From contig QANY01005384.1 in NCBI GenBank assembly GCA_003255025.1, positions 248,001-312,000 on the forward strand: 64,000 nucleotides of DNA, given 5' to 3'. Source of the stretch: Datisca glomerata. Its lineage: Eukaryota > Streptophyta > Magnoliopsida > Cucurbitales > Datiscaceae. Under the pieces are notes generated by a model that saw only the letters and a list, made by a program, of their open reading frames with translations, was not told the origin of the DNA and ran no database searches. Each line of letters starts with the position of its first letter. Within the stretch, counting starts at the first letter, position 1. Below are positions 1 to 11,387 of this stretch, piece after piece. The translations under genes were made by a program, and so were the position numbers.

Positions 1-119
1 TTGAAGTTGGAATTCCCTTTCTAATTGCAACGTAATGGGTCATTTCTCCCTTCCGTTTTGTTGTAACTATTTGGTGATGGAATGGGCTCATTTGGAGTAG
101 CCTACTTCCACTTTTTTAG

Positions 120-540
120 TCTTCTTCCCTTTTGAAAGTAGGATTTATGGGATACCCCCCCAAGGACTCTTCATACCCCCAGTTTTTCTTTTAGATGTAG
201 GACTTATGAACTGCCTCTCCCAAGGATTTTTTATGCCTTAAGTTCATTCTGAGAGTAGGACTTATGAATTACCCCACCTAATGACTTTTAAGCCCTTATT
301 TCCTTCTGAGAGTAGGACTTATGAACTGCCCCTCCCAATGACTTTTTATGCTCTTAGTTCCTTCTGAGAGTAGGACTTATGGACTACCCCTCCCAAGGAC
401 TTATTATGCCCTTAGTTTCTTTTGAGAGTATGACTTATGAACTGCCCTTCCCAAGGACTTTTTATTCCATTAGTTCCTTCTGAGAGTAGGACTTATAAAG
501 TGTCCTTCCCAATGACTTTTTAGGCCATTAGTTCTATTAT
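120..540. repeat. 58-bp tandem repeat, about 7 units, in the 3' region of the Tat-type element
   Basis: The motif GTAGGACTTATGAACTGCCC recurs at about 138, 197, 255, 312, 370, 428 and 486, giving a period of 57-59 bp. Units differ by a few substitutions. The array lies downstream of integrase in the element's own (minus) orientation. A related four-unit array lies at 62,880-63,115 in the second copy. Tandem repeats in the 3' untranslated region are known for Tat/Ogre elements. Confidence 0.9.
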
Positions 541-559
541 TAGTAGTAGCCCGGCTGAG

Positions 560-1830
560 GAGAGAAGTTCGACGCTACTGTTTTTGCGTGGAAAACTTTT
601 GAGGAAGAAGTACGGGGTAGATGTCCCATTATAATGGAAATTTTACATTCTTTACACAAAATATTTTTTTAGATGAATTGTGTTCCATGGTTTCTGCAAT
701 TACGTTCCTTCACCCGTTTCCTAAGTGGTAATAACCACTTCCTCCTATTTTACAGATGATGTACGGTCCTTCTCATGTTGGCCCGAGCTTTCCTTCAATT
801 TGGAAAATTTTTTTGAGGACCAGTTCTCCTACCTTGAATTCCCGTTTCCTCACTTTTTCTGAAAAAAAAAAAGACATCTATTTTTCTTATTATAACGGGC
901 CATTCTAATCAGGGCCGCTTCTCTTCTTCCTAATAGTTCATCAAGACTGTTTTTTAGGAGCTCCCCATTTTGTTATTCGTTTAGTTCAGACCTGATGGTA
1001 GGGCTTTCAGTTTCTATGGGGATGACCGCTTCTGCTCCGTATGCTAATGCAAACGGGGTTTCTCCCATTGTTTCTCTCGACGTCGTTCTATATGCTCATA
1101 GGACTGCGGGTAGCTCTTCTACCCATTTTCCTTTTGCGGATTCTAAACGCTTCTTCAGGTTATCAAGTATGACCTAGTTTGATCTTTCCGCTTGTCCGAT
1201 CCCCTGGGGGTAGTAAAGCGTGGAGAAGCGATTCGTGATTTTCAGATCTTTAAAAAAATGTTCTTCCCAAGCTCCTGGTAAACTGAAGTTCGTTGTTAGA
1301 TACCAAGATCTGGGGGATCCCATACTTGCACACCAAGTTATTCCATAGGAACCCTTTTATCTCTTCCTCGTGAATTCTGGCAAAGGCTTCACTTTCAATC
1401 CACTTAGTGAAATAGTCCGTTGCAACTAACAGGAAGTTTTTTTTAGCAGGCATCATGGGGAGTGGTCCAACAATGTCTAGGGCCCATTGCATGAAAGGTC
1501 AAGAACTAACAACAATTTTGAGTTCCTCGAGGGCCATTTTTGCTACGGGCGTGAAACGCTAACACTTGTCAAATTTTTTCACATACTTTTTTGATGTATT
1601 TGAGGCCAGTAGTTTCCTTCATTCATGACTTTATGGGCTAGTGATCTGCCCCCGATGTGGTTTTCGCATATGCCCTCATGAATTTCTGCTAGTACATACT
1701 AGGCTTCTTTTTCTTGTAGGCATTTTAGGTATGGTCCTGCAAACATTTTCTTATATAGTACCCCGTTAACCATTGTGTACATGATACTTCATTGACGTGT
1801 CTTTTTGGCAAGTAGTTTATCTTCAGGAAG
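560..1830 (-). pseudogene. Integrase domain of the Tat-type element (broken)
   Basis: The zinc-binding N-terminal part is readable at about 1,790-1,550 (EIHEG, then NHIGGRSLAHKV). The catalytic core is at 1,492-1,250, with WALDIVGPLP, YFTKWIESEAF and CKYGIPQILVS. The second catalytic aspartate, normally in an SDNG-type motif, reads NNE here, and the frame breaks before the glutamate region. More core coding follows to about 1,000 in other frames. The domain would insert element cDNA into chromosomes if intact. Stops and the lost aspartate make it a relic. Confidence 0.8.
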
Positions 1831-1984
1831 CGTTCTATTTTCGAGCAAGCAGATTATGTTGTCCGGCCAACAGGGCTCTTGCTCAATTTCTATATCGGCC
1901 GCGTTGGTTAAAGGGAGGGAGATGTTTGGTTCTTTCAGAACTTCTACGAGGACGTTCCTTCTATAAGGAAGGTGTAATGAAGAT

Positions 1985-2740
1985 CCCTAGTTTGCTAGGG
2001 CATCAGGATGCATGTTCTTAGTTCTTAGAATTTGTTGGATTTCGTAATCTTTTGACGTTTTGTGGAGATCCTTCACCCGTTGTAAGTATTTTATCATTCG
2101 TTCACCCTTTGCTATGTATTCTCCCATGATCTGTTTTATGATTAGCATGAAATCACATAAAATCTTAACTTTAGTTGCCTCATATTCCTGTAGCAGGGAT
2201 ATTCCCACGATCAGTGCTTCATACTTCACTTCATTATTTGACGCATTAAATTCGAAGGAGATGGAATGCTCCAATACTTCCCCAAAATGAGTTTGTGCCA
2301 CCACCCATGCTCCTGCTCCTCTATTGTTTGAAGCCTCATCAACAAAGAGCGTCCATACTTTACTTTCTCCCGTTTGGTGAGCTACTTGTTGAACTTCCCC
2401 TCTTGTAAAGTCAGCTACGAAGTCCCTTAATGCATGTCCTTTTATTGATACTCAGGGCTCATAGCTGATGTCGTATTGGTTTAGCTCAATTGACCATTTT
2501 TCTATTCTTTCGCTTGTCTCTGTCAATTTCAAAAGGATTTTAATGGGAGATTCGGTCATTACTTTAATGATGTGGGTTGGAAGTAGGGCCTTAAGTTTTA
2601 TTTTATAGTCACAACCGTTAATACAGGTTCTCCATTCGTTTATACCTTTTTCCGCCTCTACAAGGCTTTTACTTACAAAGTATACAGGCTTCTGCTTCTT
2701 TTATTCTTCTTTGATGAGTACTGCACTGACTGCCCTCATT
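1985..2740 (-). pseudogene. Dual RNase H region of the Tat-type element
   Basis: Reading the minus strand, a first RNase H segment appears near 2,740-2,620 (AVLIKEE, then KQKPVYFVSKSLVEAEKGI). A linker follows, then a second RNase H-like domain at about 2,370-1,985 (LFVDEASNNRGAGAWVV, EVKYEALIVGISLLQEYEA). Two consecutive RNase H domains, the second of the archaeal-like kind, are a recognised feature of Tat retrotransposons. Only the second is preserved as one long frame of about 105 codons. RNase H removes the RNA template during reverse transcription. Family placement is from motifs only. Confidence 0.7.
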
Positions 2741-3665
2741 GAGACGACTACCTATAACAGAAGTTGTTCTCTTGGAATAGGTTTGGAGAGTAAAGGGGGG
2801 TAGTCAGGTACTCTTTAATTTTTGTAAACGCTTCTTCACAGTCTTCATTCCAATCGCTCATGGAATTTTTCTGTAAACTTTCAAAAACAGGTTTGCATCT
2901 ATCCATTGACCTAGAGATCAACCTATTTAGGGCGGCCAATATTTCTGTTAACCCCTAGATTTCTTTAAGGTTCCGTGGGGACCTCATTTCCATAATTGCC
3001 TTCACTTGGTCCAGGTTTACTTTGATTCCTCGTTGTGTAATTAGATGTCTAAGGAACTTTCCCACTAACACCACAAAACTGCGTTTCTCTAGGTTTAACT
3101 TCATGGAATTTTACCTTAGAATAGAGAAGGCTTCTTCAAGGTCGTGAATATGGTGTCCCCACTTCTTACTTTTGACCAACATGTTATCAACGTAGACTTC
3201 CATATTTTTTCCAATTTGCTCGCCAAAAACTTTATTCACTAACCTTTGATAAGTCACGCCAACATTCTTTAGCTCAAAGGGCATGACTTTGTACCAATAG
3301 ACGTCATTCTCAGTAATGAAGGAAGTCTTTTCCTAATCAGGTTAGAAGATCCTTACTTGATTGTAACCTGAGTAAACATCCATGAAGTTGAGCAATTCGT
3401 GCCAGAAGTGGCGTCTACCATCTGATATATCCTTGGCAGCAGGAATTCGTCTTTGGGCCATACTTTGTTTAGGTCAGTGAAGTTGATGCAGATTCTCTAC
3501 TTTCTATTCTTTTTTTTTTGCACCATTACTACGTCAGTGAGCCATTCAAGGTAGTTCACCTCTCTGATGAAACCTGTCGCTAAGAGTTTCTCAACTTCTT
3601 CTTTGGTCGCTTGATTCCTTTTAGGGGTGAAGCTTCTTTTTTTTTTCACAGGTCTATAGTGTGAT
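2740..3665 (-). pseudogene. Reverse transcriptase domain of the Tat-type element (broken)
   Basis: Minus-strand fragments across several frames resemble Ty3/gypsy RT. The catalytic box reads EVYVDNMLVKS near 3,210-3,170, where active elements have YVDD, so the second aspartate is replaced by asparagine. Downstream text at 2,939-2,748 (MAALNRLISRS, then CEEAFTKIKEYL) matches the RT thumb/connection. Several stops interrupt it. The enzyme would copy element RNA into DNA, but this copy is inactive. Confidence 0.75.
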
Positions 3666-3889
3666 TAGTGTTTAACCTATGGCAGATGATTTTCTCTGGG
3701 ATTTTGAGCATTTCCTGCGCTGCTTCCGCGAACACATCTTTGTTTTCCCTTAGGAATTCTATCAACATATTTTTCTCACTTTCTTCGAGATGGGCACCAA
3801 TGTTTATTATCTTCTGGGTCCTTTTTTCTAAGCATAAGGGCTTTGTTTCCTCTTCTTCCTTGTACCTTGGGTCATCCTGCTCGTCTCCC

Positions 3890-4370
3890 TGTAATTGTTA
3901 TAGATTTGCGGGTCTCTTGACCTTTTCTGTGACTTTTTTCTTTGCAGATTCTAAAGCAGTTACTAAACAGATACGAGTCACAGCCTGATCGCCTTTTATT
4001 ATTTTCACTCCTTCTGTGGATGGGTATTTCAACACTTGGTAAAATGTTGGGGGTACAACTTTCATTTTGAAGGGTCGAGTCCTTCCTAGGATTGCGTTGT
4101 ACGGGAAAGTTATTCCCAACACCATGAATTTGCTCATGTGGTAAACGGGTATGCGATTACTGAGAGCGTTAGGGTTCCTGCTGAATAGCTAACGGCTCCA
4201 TTGAATCCGATCAATGGTTGTGATGTTCCTTGTAATTTTTTATCGCCCATGGACATTTGTTCTACGGTTGCCCGATATAAGATGTTTATTGTGCTTCCAT
4301 CGTCTACCAAGACTTTCCTAAACAAGCATTTACCAACCTGAATTGAAATAACGAGGGAATTGAACACAAG
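3890..4370 (-). pseudogene. Aspartic protease domain of the Tat-type element
   Basis: The segment FRKVLVDDGSTINILY at about 4,330-4,270 is the retropepsin active-site region, where relatives have D-G/S-G-S-S. It is followed by QPLIGFNG and, in the next frame, ITFPYNAILGRT with CLVTALESAKK at 4,137-3,898, the usual C-terminal half of plant gypsy proteases. A frame change at about 4,135 splits the domain. The protease would cut the gag-pol polyprotein. Confidence 0.75.
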
Positions 4371-5722
4371 GGCAAGACCTCGTCGCTAATTGAGTGCTTG
4401 AGCTGATGTATTTTCAACGCTGGCCGTTTGTAGTATATCTTTCTTTCCTTTTTTGTCATCTTTTCTTGCTTGGTTAATGCTATAATCGTGTCGACGATGT
4501 GGAAGTGTTGTTTCCCCTTATTCTTCCTATCCTCTTTCCAGTTGTCTTTCTCAATCTCACATTTATGTTCATCGCTTTTCACAAATTGGCTAATGTACCC
4601 TTCTTTGATCAGTTTTTCAATATAGTCTTTGAGCTGGAAGCATTCTTGCTTGTAATGTTCGTTGCTCTTATGATAGGAGCAATATTTGTCTTTGCCTTTA
4701 TAGTGAGGTTTTGTAGTGAACGGGACTGGTCTTTTCAACCAAGGTTTATCTTTGATTGTTTCCAGTATTTGGTTGACCGGTATGGTCAACAGTGTGTAGA
4801 TTTTATCCACCGGGTGGATTCTGTCCAAACCTCGTCAGAAGGCCAATCTGGCGAACCGGTTATCGCATTTCTCGATCTTGACCATTTCATCTTTGAAGCG
4901 GTGAATGTATTCTCATAGGGACTCCCCTTCCATGGTGGAGATCGTCATCAGATGTTCTGAGTCTTCCATGACGGTACGGTATGTTGAGTATTGTTCTATA
5001 AAAATTGAGGACATAATAGCGAAGTTAGTGATGGAGTGCATTGGTAATGAGTGGTACCACTTCAAAGCCATCACGTCTAAACTAGTAGTGTCGTCATGTT
5101 TGTACAGTGCCATGTCTTTTCTGAATCGTCAAAAATGGTCGACGAGATCATACTTTCCTTCGTAACATTTAAACCTGGGCACGGTGAATATTTTGGGTAC
5201 GGGTGCTACTAGAACTTCTAGACCTAACGGTGTCCTGATAACAGACTCGAGGCCCCTATTTCCCGTTCTCCCAAGATTCCATATTCCATCATTTTTCGGT
5301 CAAACAACTCCTCGACTGCTTCTTTTGGCATGATTTGGGGTTGTTTGAACCTCTCTCGTAGTTTCCTTCAAAAGGTTTCGCGATTGGACTTCTTCTCATC
5401 ATATGCTCATGTCATTCTCGCAGTCCCCTTACCTTTTGTTTGGTTGGTCGCCCTTAGAGTGGGCTTCCTGTTCGTCATCATTCACCCGTTGGTTTACTTC
5501 TTCTAGTGTTTTCGCGAGTTCTTGTTGTAACGTGCTGATTTGCTCTTGCAAATTCTACCATGCATTATGCATCGCTTCAATATTCATTCTTTCCATCTTG
5601 TGCATCCCGTTAAGGATCGTCTGCGGCCTTTCTGTGGGCGGGGTCAGTTGGTCTGCATGATCGTCTTCATTTTCTGGGCATGTGTTTCCATTTAGAGCCA
5701 TGTTGGATCTGGTTCTAGGCAT
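4304..5722 (-). pseudogene. Gag of the Tat-type element (several frames)
   Basis: The probable start is the ATG at 5,722 (reads MPRTRSNMALNGN), followed by an acidic and Q-rich segment. Capsid-like text is scattered at 5,120-4,910 (DVMALKWYHSLP, then TISTMEGESL). The best-preserved part, 4,828-4,304, carries YCSYHKSNEHYKQECFQLK with an atypical Cys/His knuckle followed by a lysine-rich stretch. Three or more frame changes separate these parts. Gag would form the particle that packages element RNA. Confidence 0.7.
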
Positions 5723-5816
5723 GTTTATGGTTTTGTAGGGTATGTCTCTCTCAGGCTCTCAATGAAAGAATCAAAAGTAAAGAATTTTTCTCGTCCTTCT
5801 CAAGTTTAAGGGAAAA

Positions 5817-6600
5817 TGTATTGATGTGGATGGAATTTGTATTAGTGTTAGTGACACGTAAAGAAATGCTTGATAATCCCAAAAAATCCTCTAGAGTTTC
5901 AAGTGTCCTCCTTTATTGAATAGATTGGCTTCATATATATATATATCTCCCCCATTGTATGGGTTTAATTAACAATAACCAAATAATAATCAAAATATCA
6001 AATGAGGTCAGGCCTAGGATCACACCCATTTTTGGGATCTTATTTCTTCTTTATCTTACATCTGTCACACTTAGCCGCTCATTAATCGTTATCACATGAC
6101 AGTTCCCTGTGGTTCTGAGCCAATTAGTCAGAACCACTTAGTAACTTACCAATATGTCTTGTTCAAGTGATGCAGCTTACCTAATCAATCACAACCACTT
6201 GACTGTCAGTCTGAACCCTCATTTTCGTTCTAATGTTCTGTCCCATCCAGGAGGTAATGATTTCCCGTTCTTGAAATGTCGGTTCCCGTTCTAGAGGTGA
6301 TGATCTCTCGTTCTCGATATCTCGGTTCACGTTCTAGTTCGATGATCTCCCATTCTTGAGATGTCATTTCCCATTCTGGAGGTAATGGTCTCTCGTTCTC
6401 GAGATGTCAGTTTACGTTCTAGGACGATAATTTCCCATTCTCGAGATGTCAGTTTCCGTTCTAGGGCGATAATCTCCTGTTCTCGAGATGTCTTGTGACT
6501 TCAGCCAGTCATCCATTTATGCTTTCTCGACACTTCTTATGAGTCCTGGGTGAGTCCATTTTGTTCCACGTGGTCGTGAAGTATTTTTTACCTGTTCATT
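5817..6600 (-). repeat. Probable 5' LTR of the Tat-type element, with TATA-like run
   Basis: The block right of the gag start behaves like an LTR read on the minus strand. An AT run (about 5,932-5,946) gives a TATA-box-like ATATATATATATGAAG, followed by a short leader, and it ends near 5,817 with ..CAATACA. I found no clear primer-binding site next to that end and no second complete LTR in the window, so both edges are provisional. The right edge is the less certain. Confidence 0.4.
6238..6495. repeat. 42-43 bp tandem repeat inside the probable LTR
   Basis: The motif TTCTCGAGATGTC (variants TTCTTGAAATGTC, TTCTCGATATCTC) ends at 6,280, 6,323, 6,365, 6,408, 6,450 and 6,492, so about six units of 42-43 bp. 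Each unit also carries GTTCTAG-G followed by GATGATCTC. The array is unlike the 58-bp repeat. Confidence 0.85.
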
Positions 6601-6739
6601 TTCTATTATTTCGGTCTCCCTCTTTGCTTTCTCCCTACTCTCTCTATCTATTTCCTTTCCTTGATTTATTTCAAAACAATTAGTGATTATATTTTTGGAT
6701 TCCAGGTCATTAGCTGTCTAATTCATTCTTCCAGTTCAG

Positions 6740-7260
6740 GTAAGTGAATTTACATCGTAATGAGACCCACGTGTGATAAATGTAAGATGTGTTATTCTCA
6801 TCAGTTTTAATTGTCTGTAAGCATGTTATGTTTATGTATATGTTTTGTGTAAGTGAATTTACATCATAATGTGACCTACGTATGATAAATGTAAGCATGT
6901 TATGTTCATGTATATGTTTTATGTAAGTGAATTTACATCGTAATGTGATCCACGTGTGACAAATGTAAGCATATTATGTTCATGTATATGTTTTATGTAA
7001 ATGAATTTACATTATAATGTGACGCACGTGTATTACATGTAAGCATGTTATGTTCATGTATATGTTTTATGTAAGTGAATTTACATCATAATGTGACCCA
7101 CATGTGATAAATGTAAGATGTGTTATTCTCATCGATTTTAATTGTCTACAAGCATGTTATGTTCATGTATATGTTTTATGTAAGTGAATTTACATCGTAA
7201 TATGACCTACGTATGATAAATGTAAGCATGTTATGCTCATGTATATGTTTTATGTAAGTG
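6740..7260. repeat. Higher-order tandem array of 74-bp and 109-bp units
   Basis: Units begin with GTAAGTGAATTTACATCG at 6,740, 6,849, 6,923, 6,997, 7,071, 7,180 and 7,254, giving spacings of 109, 74, 74, 74, 109 and 74. The 109-bp form is the 74-bp unit plus about 35 bp (GATGTGTTATTCTCATC then TTTTAATTGTCT). The order long-short-short-short-long-short suggests a duplication of about 331 bp. Units share TGATAAATGTAAGCATGTTA. Confidence 0.92.
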
Positions 7261-7669
7261 GACTTATATAATGATATGACTCTGATGTTATAATTGTATC
7301 ATGTATTTATATTTAATATTTGTTCAATTATTTTTTGATTGTTTATATCCTTGAAATCTTTGATAATTATTTACTTTTCAATTATTAATTTGATTATCAT
7401 GAGATAAATGTCTGAATATGTTTGTTATTAACTTGAAATCTTTGATAATTACGTTAGTATGTTATCATGTTTGATTCAGTTATGTGTACCATTATGCATT
7501 ATATGTTTACTTGTGAACCATATGATTAATTGTTGTCAAGCATGGGATATTTCAAACTATGTAACTAAATTAAGTCAACTAGTAATTATGCAAGATATGA
7601 ATTTAAGCACAAGTCTTAGTTAACAAGAAATCAAGTTATTCATGTTTTGTTCTGTTATACGAATCAGGT

Positions 7670-7870
7670 GTCAACTCTTCATGTTTTGGTCACACATGTG
7701 ATATCATCTGTTCATGTTTTGGTCACATATTTGGTGTCATCTGTAAACATTTTCTGTCACTCATGAGGTGCCATCTGTTCACATGTTCTGTCACCTATGA
7801 GTGCCATCTGTTTCGTCACCCAATGTGTGTCATTTGTTTCTGTCCCCCATCGTGTGTCATCTTCTTCATC
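7670..7870. repeat. Short imperfect tandem repeats (about 30-38 bp)
   Basis: The core CATCTGTTCATGTTTTGGTCAC recurs with decay as GTCATCTGT, GCCATCTGTTC, GCCATCTGTTTCGTCACC and GTCATTTGTTTCTGTC. There are about six degenerate units. No coding potential seen. Confidence 0.7.
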
Positions 7871-8133
7871 GTCTAATTCATCATGTTATGTTTCAGTTCA
7901 CGTGTGAACAATTCTGATTATGTTGTTAACTAAGGGATATGCCAATATAAGATATGAATAAGTTTGTTATATGATTCTGTTTGGGACACGTGATATCTAT
8001 GTGCTATGTTAAGCTATGTCACGATCAAGTACATTACGATATTTCATTTATGATATATGTCATGTTCAGTTATGTTTTCTCATTACTGCATTTATGACAT
8101 GTGAATGCATGTTATTATGTGAGTTTGCTTACT

Positions 8134-8151
8134 GAGTATTTTAAAATACTC
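8134..8151. repeat. 18-bp perfect palindrome
   Basis: GAGTATTTTAAAATACTC is a perfect palindrome. It lies just upstream of a pyrimidine/CCCCCACAG tract that resembles a splice acceptor. Function unknown. Confidence 0.8.
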
Positions 8152-8721
8152 ATTCCCCCACAGTTGATTATGATACAAGTGGTGATGGCGAGCACTATGA
8201 GTGGGAGACTGTCATAACCAGTTAGATTAGAGGAATTTATGTTTTCAATTTGTGTATTGATTTAAAAACTTGGGAAAACTTTTTCTGTTAAATTCAGTTA
8301 TTTAAATAGTTTATTATACGTTTATTTTTCTACGAATTATGATGAGTGAAAACTTCATGAATTATGTATTTCAATTTTTGACTTTATATTAGAGTTTAAT
8401 TATGTTTTATTGAGGTTTTATTAATTATGCATTTAAGACACCTTAAAGCTTCTGCTATTTAAGGTCAAGGAACAACCATTAACTCAGAAATAACTCAAAA
8501 GTCCTTTAAGATGGATGTGTGTTTAGGTGAACCCAATTAACTCAGAAATAACTTACATCGCCAGATTTTTTTTTATTCTCAGATTTTAACCATGACTAGA
8601 AGAAATTTTTGAGATTTCTCCTAGGCGAGTTTCGTGCGGGAGCTTTTGCTTTGAGCTTTGTGGACGAACTTCTGAGACTACTGAGAAATGGCCAGAATCA
8701 ACTCGAACATGAAGAAATTAA

Positions 8722-8900
8722 TCGTTCGCGTACCCTAGCTTTCGATCGTTCGTGAAGGGAGAAACTGACTTAGTCCAGATAATACTGCAGACTGATATTA
8801 ATGAAAATAGGGCACTGAGAGAGATTGAAAGAAGAGGAGCGTACCTTTCTTGTGCCCTAGCTTCTGGTTGTTCGTGAAGGGAGAAACACACTTCGTCTTG
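8722..8900. repeat. Imperfect direct duplication, about 115 bp apart
   Basis: The block with CGTACC, CCCTAGCTT and GTTCGTGAAGGGAGAAAC at 8,725-8,770 recurs at 8,838-8,890 with substitutions. Nothing nearby suggests a gene. Confidence 0.7.
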
Positions 8901-9599
8901 GTCTTCAAAAAATAGGAAGAAATAGACTTCGAGAAACAAGGAGAGAGGCTTTGCTCGATAGGCCTCCTGGTTTCTCCCGGTTTCTCACTCTTGAACATGA
9001 AAACCCAAAATATAGAGTAAATTTTTCTTATACCGAGAATAAACTTCTGAGAGAGTGTGAGAGAGAGAGCGGATGATACTTACAAAGAGAGAGAGTAGAG
9101 CTCATATCACAAGGAGATGAGGGCAAAGACCAGAGCCTTCAATCTTCTTGCTAGATGGTGGTGGTTGTCTAGGTGAACTAGTTTTTTACGAAGTCAGAGT
9201 CCTCGATGTCGGAGATGCAACTAGAGCCGATGAAGGCATGACAGAAGGAGGAATCACTGGTAATAGAGCTACTTGAGGGGTAGGAAAATGGTCTAAAAGT
9301 CGCATGCCCTAGATTTGAAGTCGAATGAAAGAAATGAGGAAAGGAGAAGGGGAAAAGTAGAAGAATGGAGACCTATTCAACCAGTTGCAGAGGAAATAAA
9401 ATGTAAAAGTCATTTAATGGCTGAGATTGTCCTAACCAGATTCAACGGTCAGAATTAATCACAGCATCAATGTCGGAAGAATTTTTCCGGTATTAGAGAG
9501 TGACCCATTTAACACGGGAACTGTCCAGAATCTAGGGTGTAATGTTTGGGAAATGTTCTTATAGCTGACATGGAAGAAAGTACCCTTTGTCAGCAAATC

Positions 9600-11380
9600 C
9601 TAGTTGGATTAGTTAAGTAAAAGGGCCCAATCCCATGTGTATACTCCTTCCAATTAAAAAAGTTGCAACTTGCAACTTGCTATTCTCTCATCACTTAATA
9701 GACCCTCTCTGTCAAATGGACCTAATTTCCTAAAGTTTCAATGGATATATTGATGGCCCAAATAATTGAGAATATTATTGCAATATGGTAGTTCTTTTAG
9801 TCAAAACCGTGATATCTTAATGATGTTAATGAACTTAATGAAACGAACTTATAAACGGTGATGTTATTAGCAACACATCAACAATAGTGATAAACTTGAA
9901 TGCAATGTTATAAATTTTCGAGGATGTATGATTGGAAAATTTACACATACAAGGACATAATTAGGCCTAAAGTACACTTTATCCAGAGAATAACGTAAAA
10001 CAGAGTAAGGTTTATATGTTCTCCAAAGTGGTGAAGGTCGTACTTGAAAGTTTGCTACCTTCCATTTGCTAGGTTTAAACTCTATTTTGTACATCAATTC
10101 CTTGGGGTCAAATGTCCCCATGGTTTTAAAACTAATGAAATTTTTTGGGGCACGACACGTCTACTATGAGATTAGTCTATGTATGCATAAAATTAGCCCG
10201 TTTCTCACTCCATGAATATAAAAAAGTATCTTATCGTTATTATGTGCGTTCCTCCAAGCTTAGAGGAAAATGCTAAAAAAAACAAAGAAAGAGTATCCCT
10301 TTATTGATACATATGACAGTAACACACCCAACTTCCAAATATAAAAAAATAACATCCTCAAAGTTACTATTTTTCTTTATTACATTACTGTTTAAAAACA
10401 TACGATGAAAGAAAGAGAAAAGATTGTTCTTAAATGCATCATAATCACCATTTATATTGTTGTCTCTACCTATTTAAACCTGCAAGTGAAAAAGAGCCTC
10501 ACATCAATCAAAGTAACAATCAATGAATTTTTTTTCCCTAGATCATTCAAACTGTTAGATTCCAATTCAAAATCAATTGATATTAGACGGAGTGACCAAC
10601 ATATATATAAACACAGTCAGATCTTCTACCACAATCAATATGAAATAACATTCCTTAATACCCTCTTTCACATTGAGTGTCTCATTAGCTAGGTAGGTAT
10701 AGACAGAGACAAAAATAGACCAAGACCGGGCCTGAGAAATGAGAGAACCAAGCTTTGTTTCCATACTAGAATCTAACCCAAATCTAATTAGTTATAAGTG
10801 GAGTGACCCAACATATATATAGGTATAGTTAGATCTTCTACCACAATTGGTATGGGATATTTTCCTTTAACACAAACGAAAATTATCTTAGCATACAGAT
10901 TATGTTATAAAATATATATAAGAGGAAATCTCAATAAAGTACTATATATAACAACTGACATATAGATATGATTTATACTAAAGAACAAGATGATTGATTT
11001 GCATTTAAAATGGATGATTGACACCCTTGTGAGGATCAATAAGCCCAATATACACTTATATTTATTCTACTGCAAAACAAATTGGCCATTTTCAACTATA
11101 AATTGTAGGTATATCTGTTTTTCTCAATTTGGTATTAGACTTGTTATTTGTTTGTAATGTAGTTCTTAATGACGTCAAAACAAAATAGTTGTTTTCACCT
11201 ATACGCATGCACTGTCAAATCTAGGCTACGCAATATAATGGAAATGATTTTCCCATGAACTTTTGTTTTTGATCTATAGAATTGTAGAACTAATCAATAC
11301 CTCATAATGTGAAAAGTACATGTATACACGTGTGTATGTAGATAAAATTAATAAAAGATAAAAGATAAGAAAGAAAATAT
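9600..11380. other. Intergenic stretch, no gene recognised
   Basis: AT-rich sequence. An 84-codon minus-strand frame (9,867-10,121) and a 95-codon plus-strand frame (10,405-10,692) have no recognisable motif and are judged chance. A 70-80 bp block with GGAGTGACC, CAACATATATATA and AGATCTTCTACCACAAT occurs twice, at about 10,589-10,655 and 10,799-10,870. Confidence 0.5.
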
Positions 11381-11387
11381 GGAGAAA

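Larger units (their letters stand above)
1..6620 (-). mobile_element. Ty3/gypsy Tat-type LTR retrotransposon, partial, degenerate
   Basis: On the minus strand the domains run gag (about 5,722-4,300), protease (4,370-3,900), reverse transcriptase (3,660-2,740), RNase H (2,730-2,000) and integrase (1,790-600). This is the Ty3/gypsy order. The gag has the HxxxEHYKQEC-type knuckle followed by QLKDYIEKLI, which I associate with Tat-lineage elements, and two RNase H-like segments lie between RT and integrase, also a Tat trait. Every domain is broken by stops and frameshifts, so the copy cannot be active. The window edge cuts off the 3' end. A probable 5' LTR lies at about 5,817-6,600. A second copy of the same family occupies the right end of the window. 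Confidence 0.85.
6600..9600. other. Non-coding repeat-rich stretch, likely remains of a non-coding LTR element
   Basis: No convincing coding frame is present. The stretch holds the 74/109-bp array, a run of short imperfect repeats at 7,670-7,870, an 18-bp palindrome and a duplicated 50-60 bp block at 8,722-8,900. A strong splice-donor-like CAGGTAAGTG at 6,737-6,746 and an acceptor-like CCCCCACAG at 8,155-8,163 would frame one long intron, as in some plant LTRs that carry non-coding introns. Assignment to a transposon is inference. The frames at 8,718-8,998 on the minus strand look like chance. Confidence 0.4.

Noticed and set aside
8718..8998. Two overlapping minus-strand frames with hydrophobic stretches
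   Set aside because: They cover a duplicated non-coding block, overlap each other in different frames and show no known motif.
9867..10121. 84-codon minus-strand frame
   Set aside because: Protein-like at first sight (KIEFKPSKWKVANFQVRPSP), but no recognisable family, no promoter signal and no splice context.
10405..10692. 95-codon plus-strand frame
   Set aside because: Low-complexity AT-rich coding, no motif, overlaps a repeated non-coding block.
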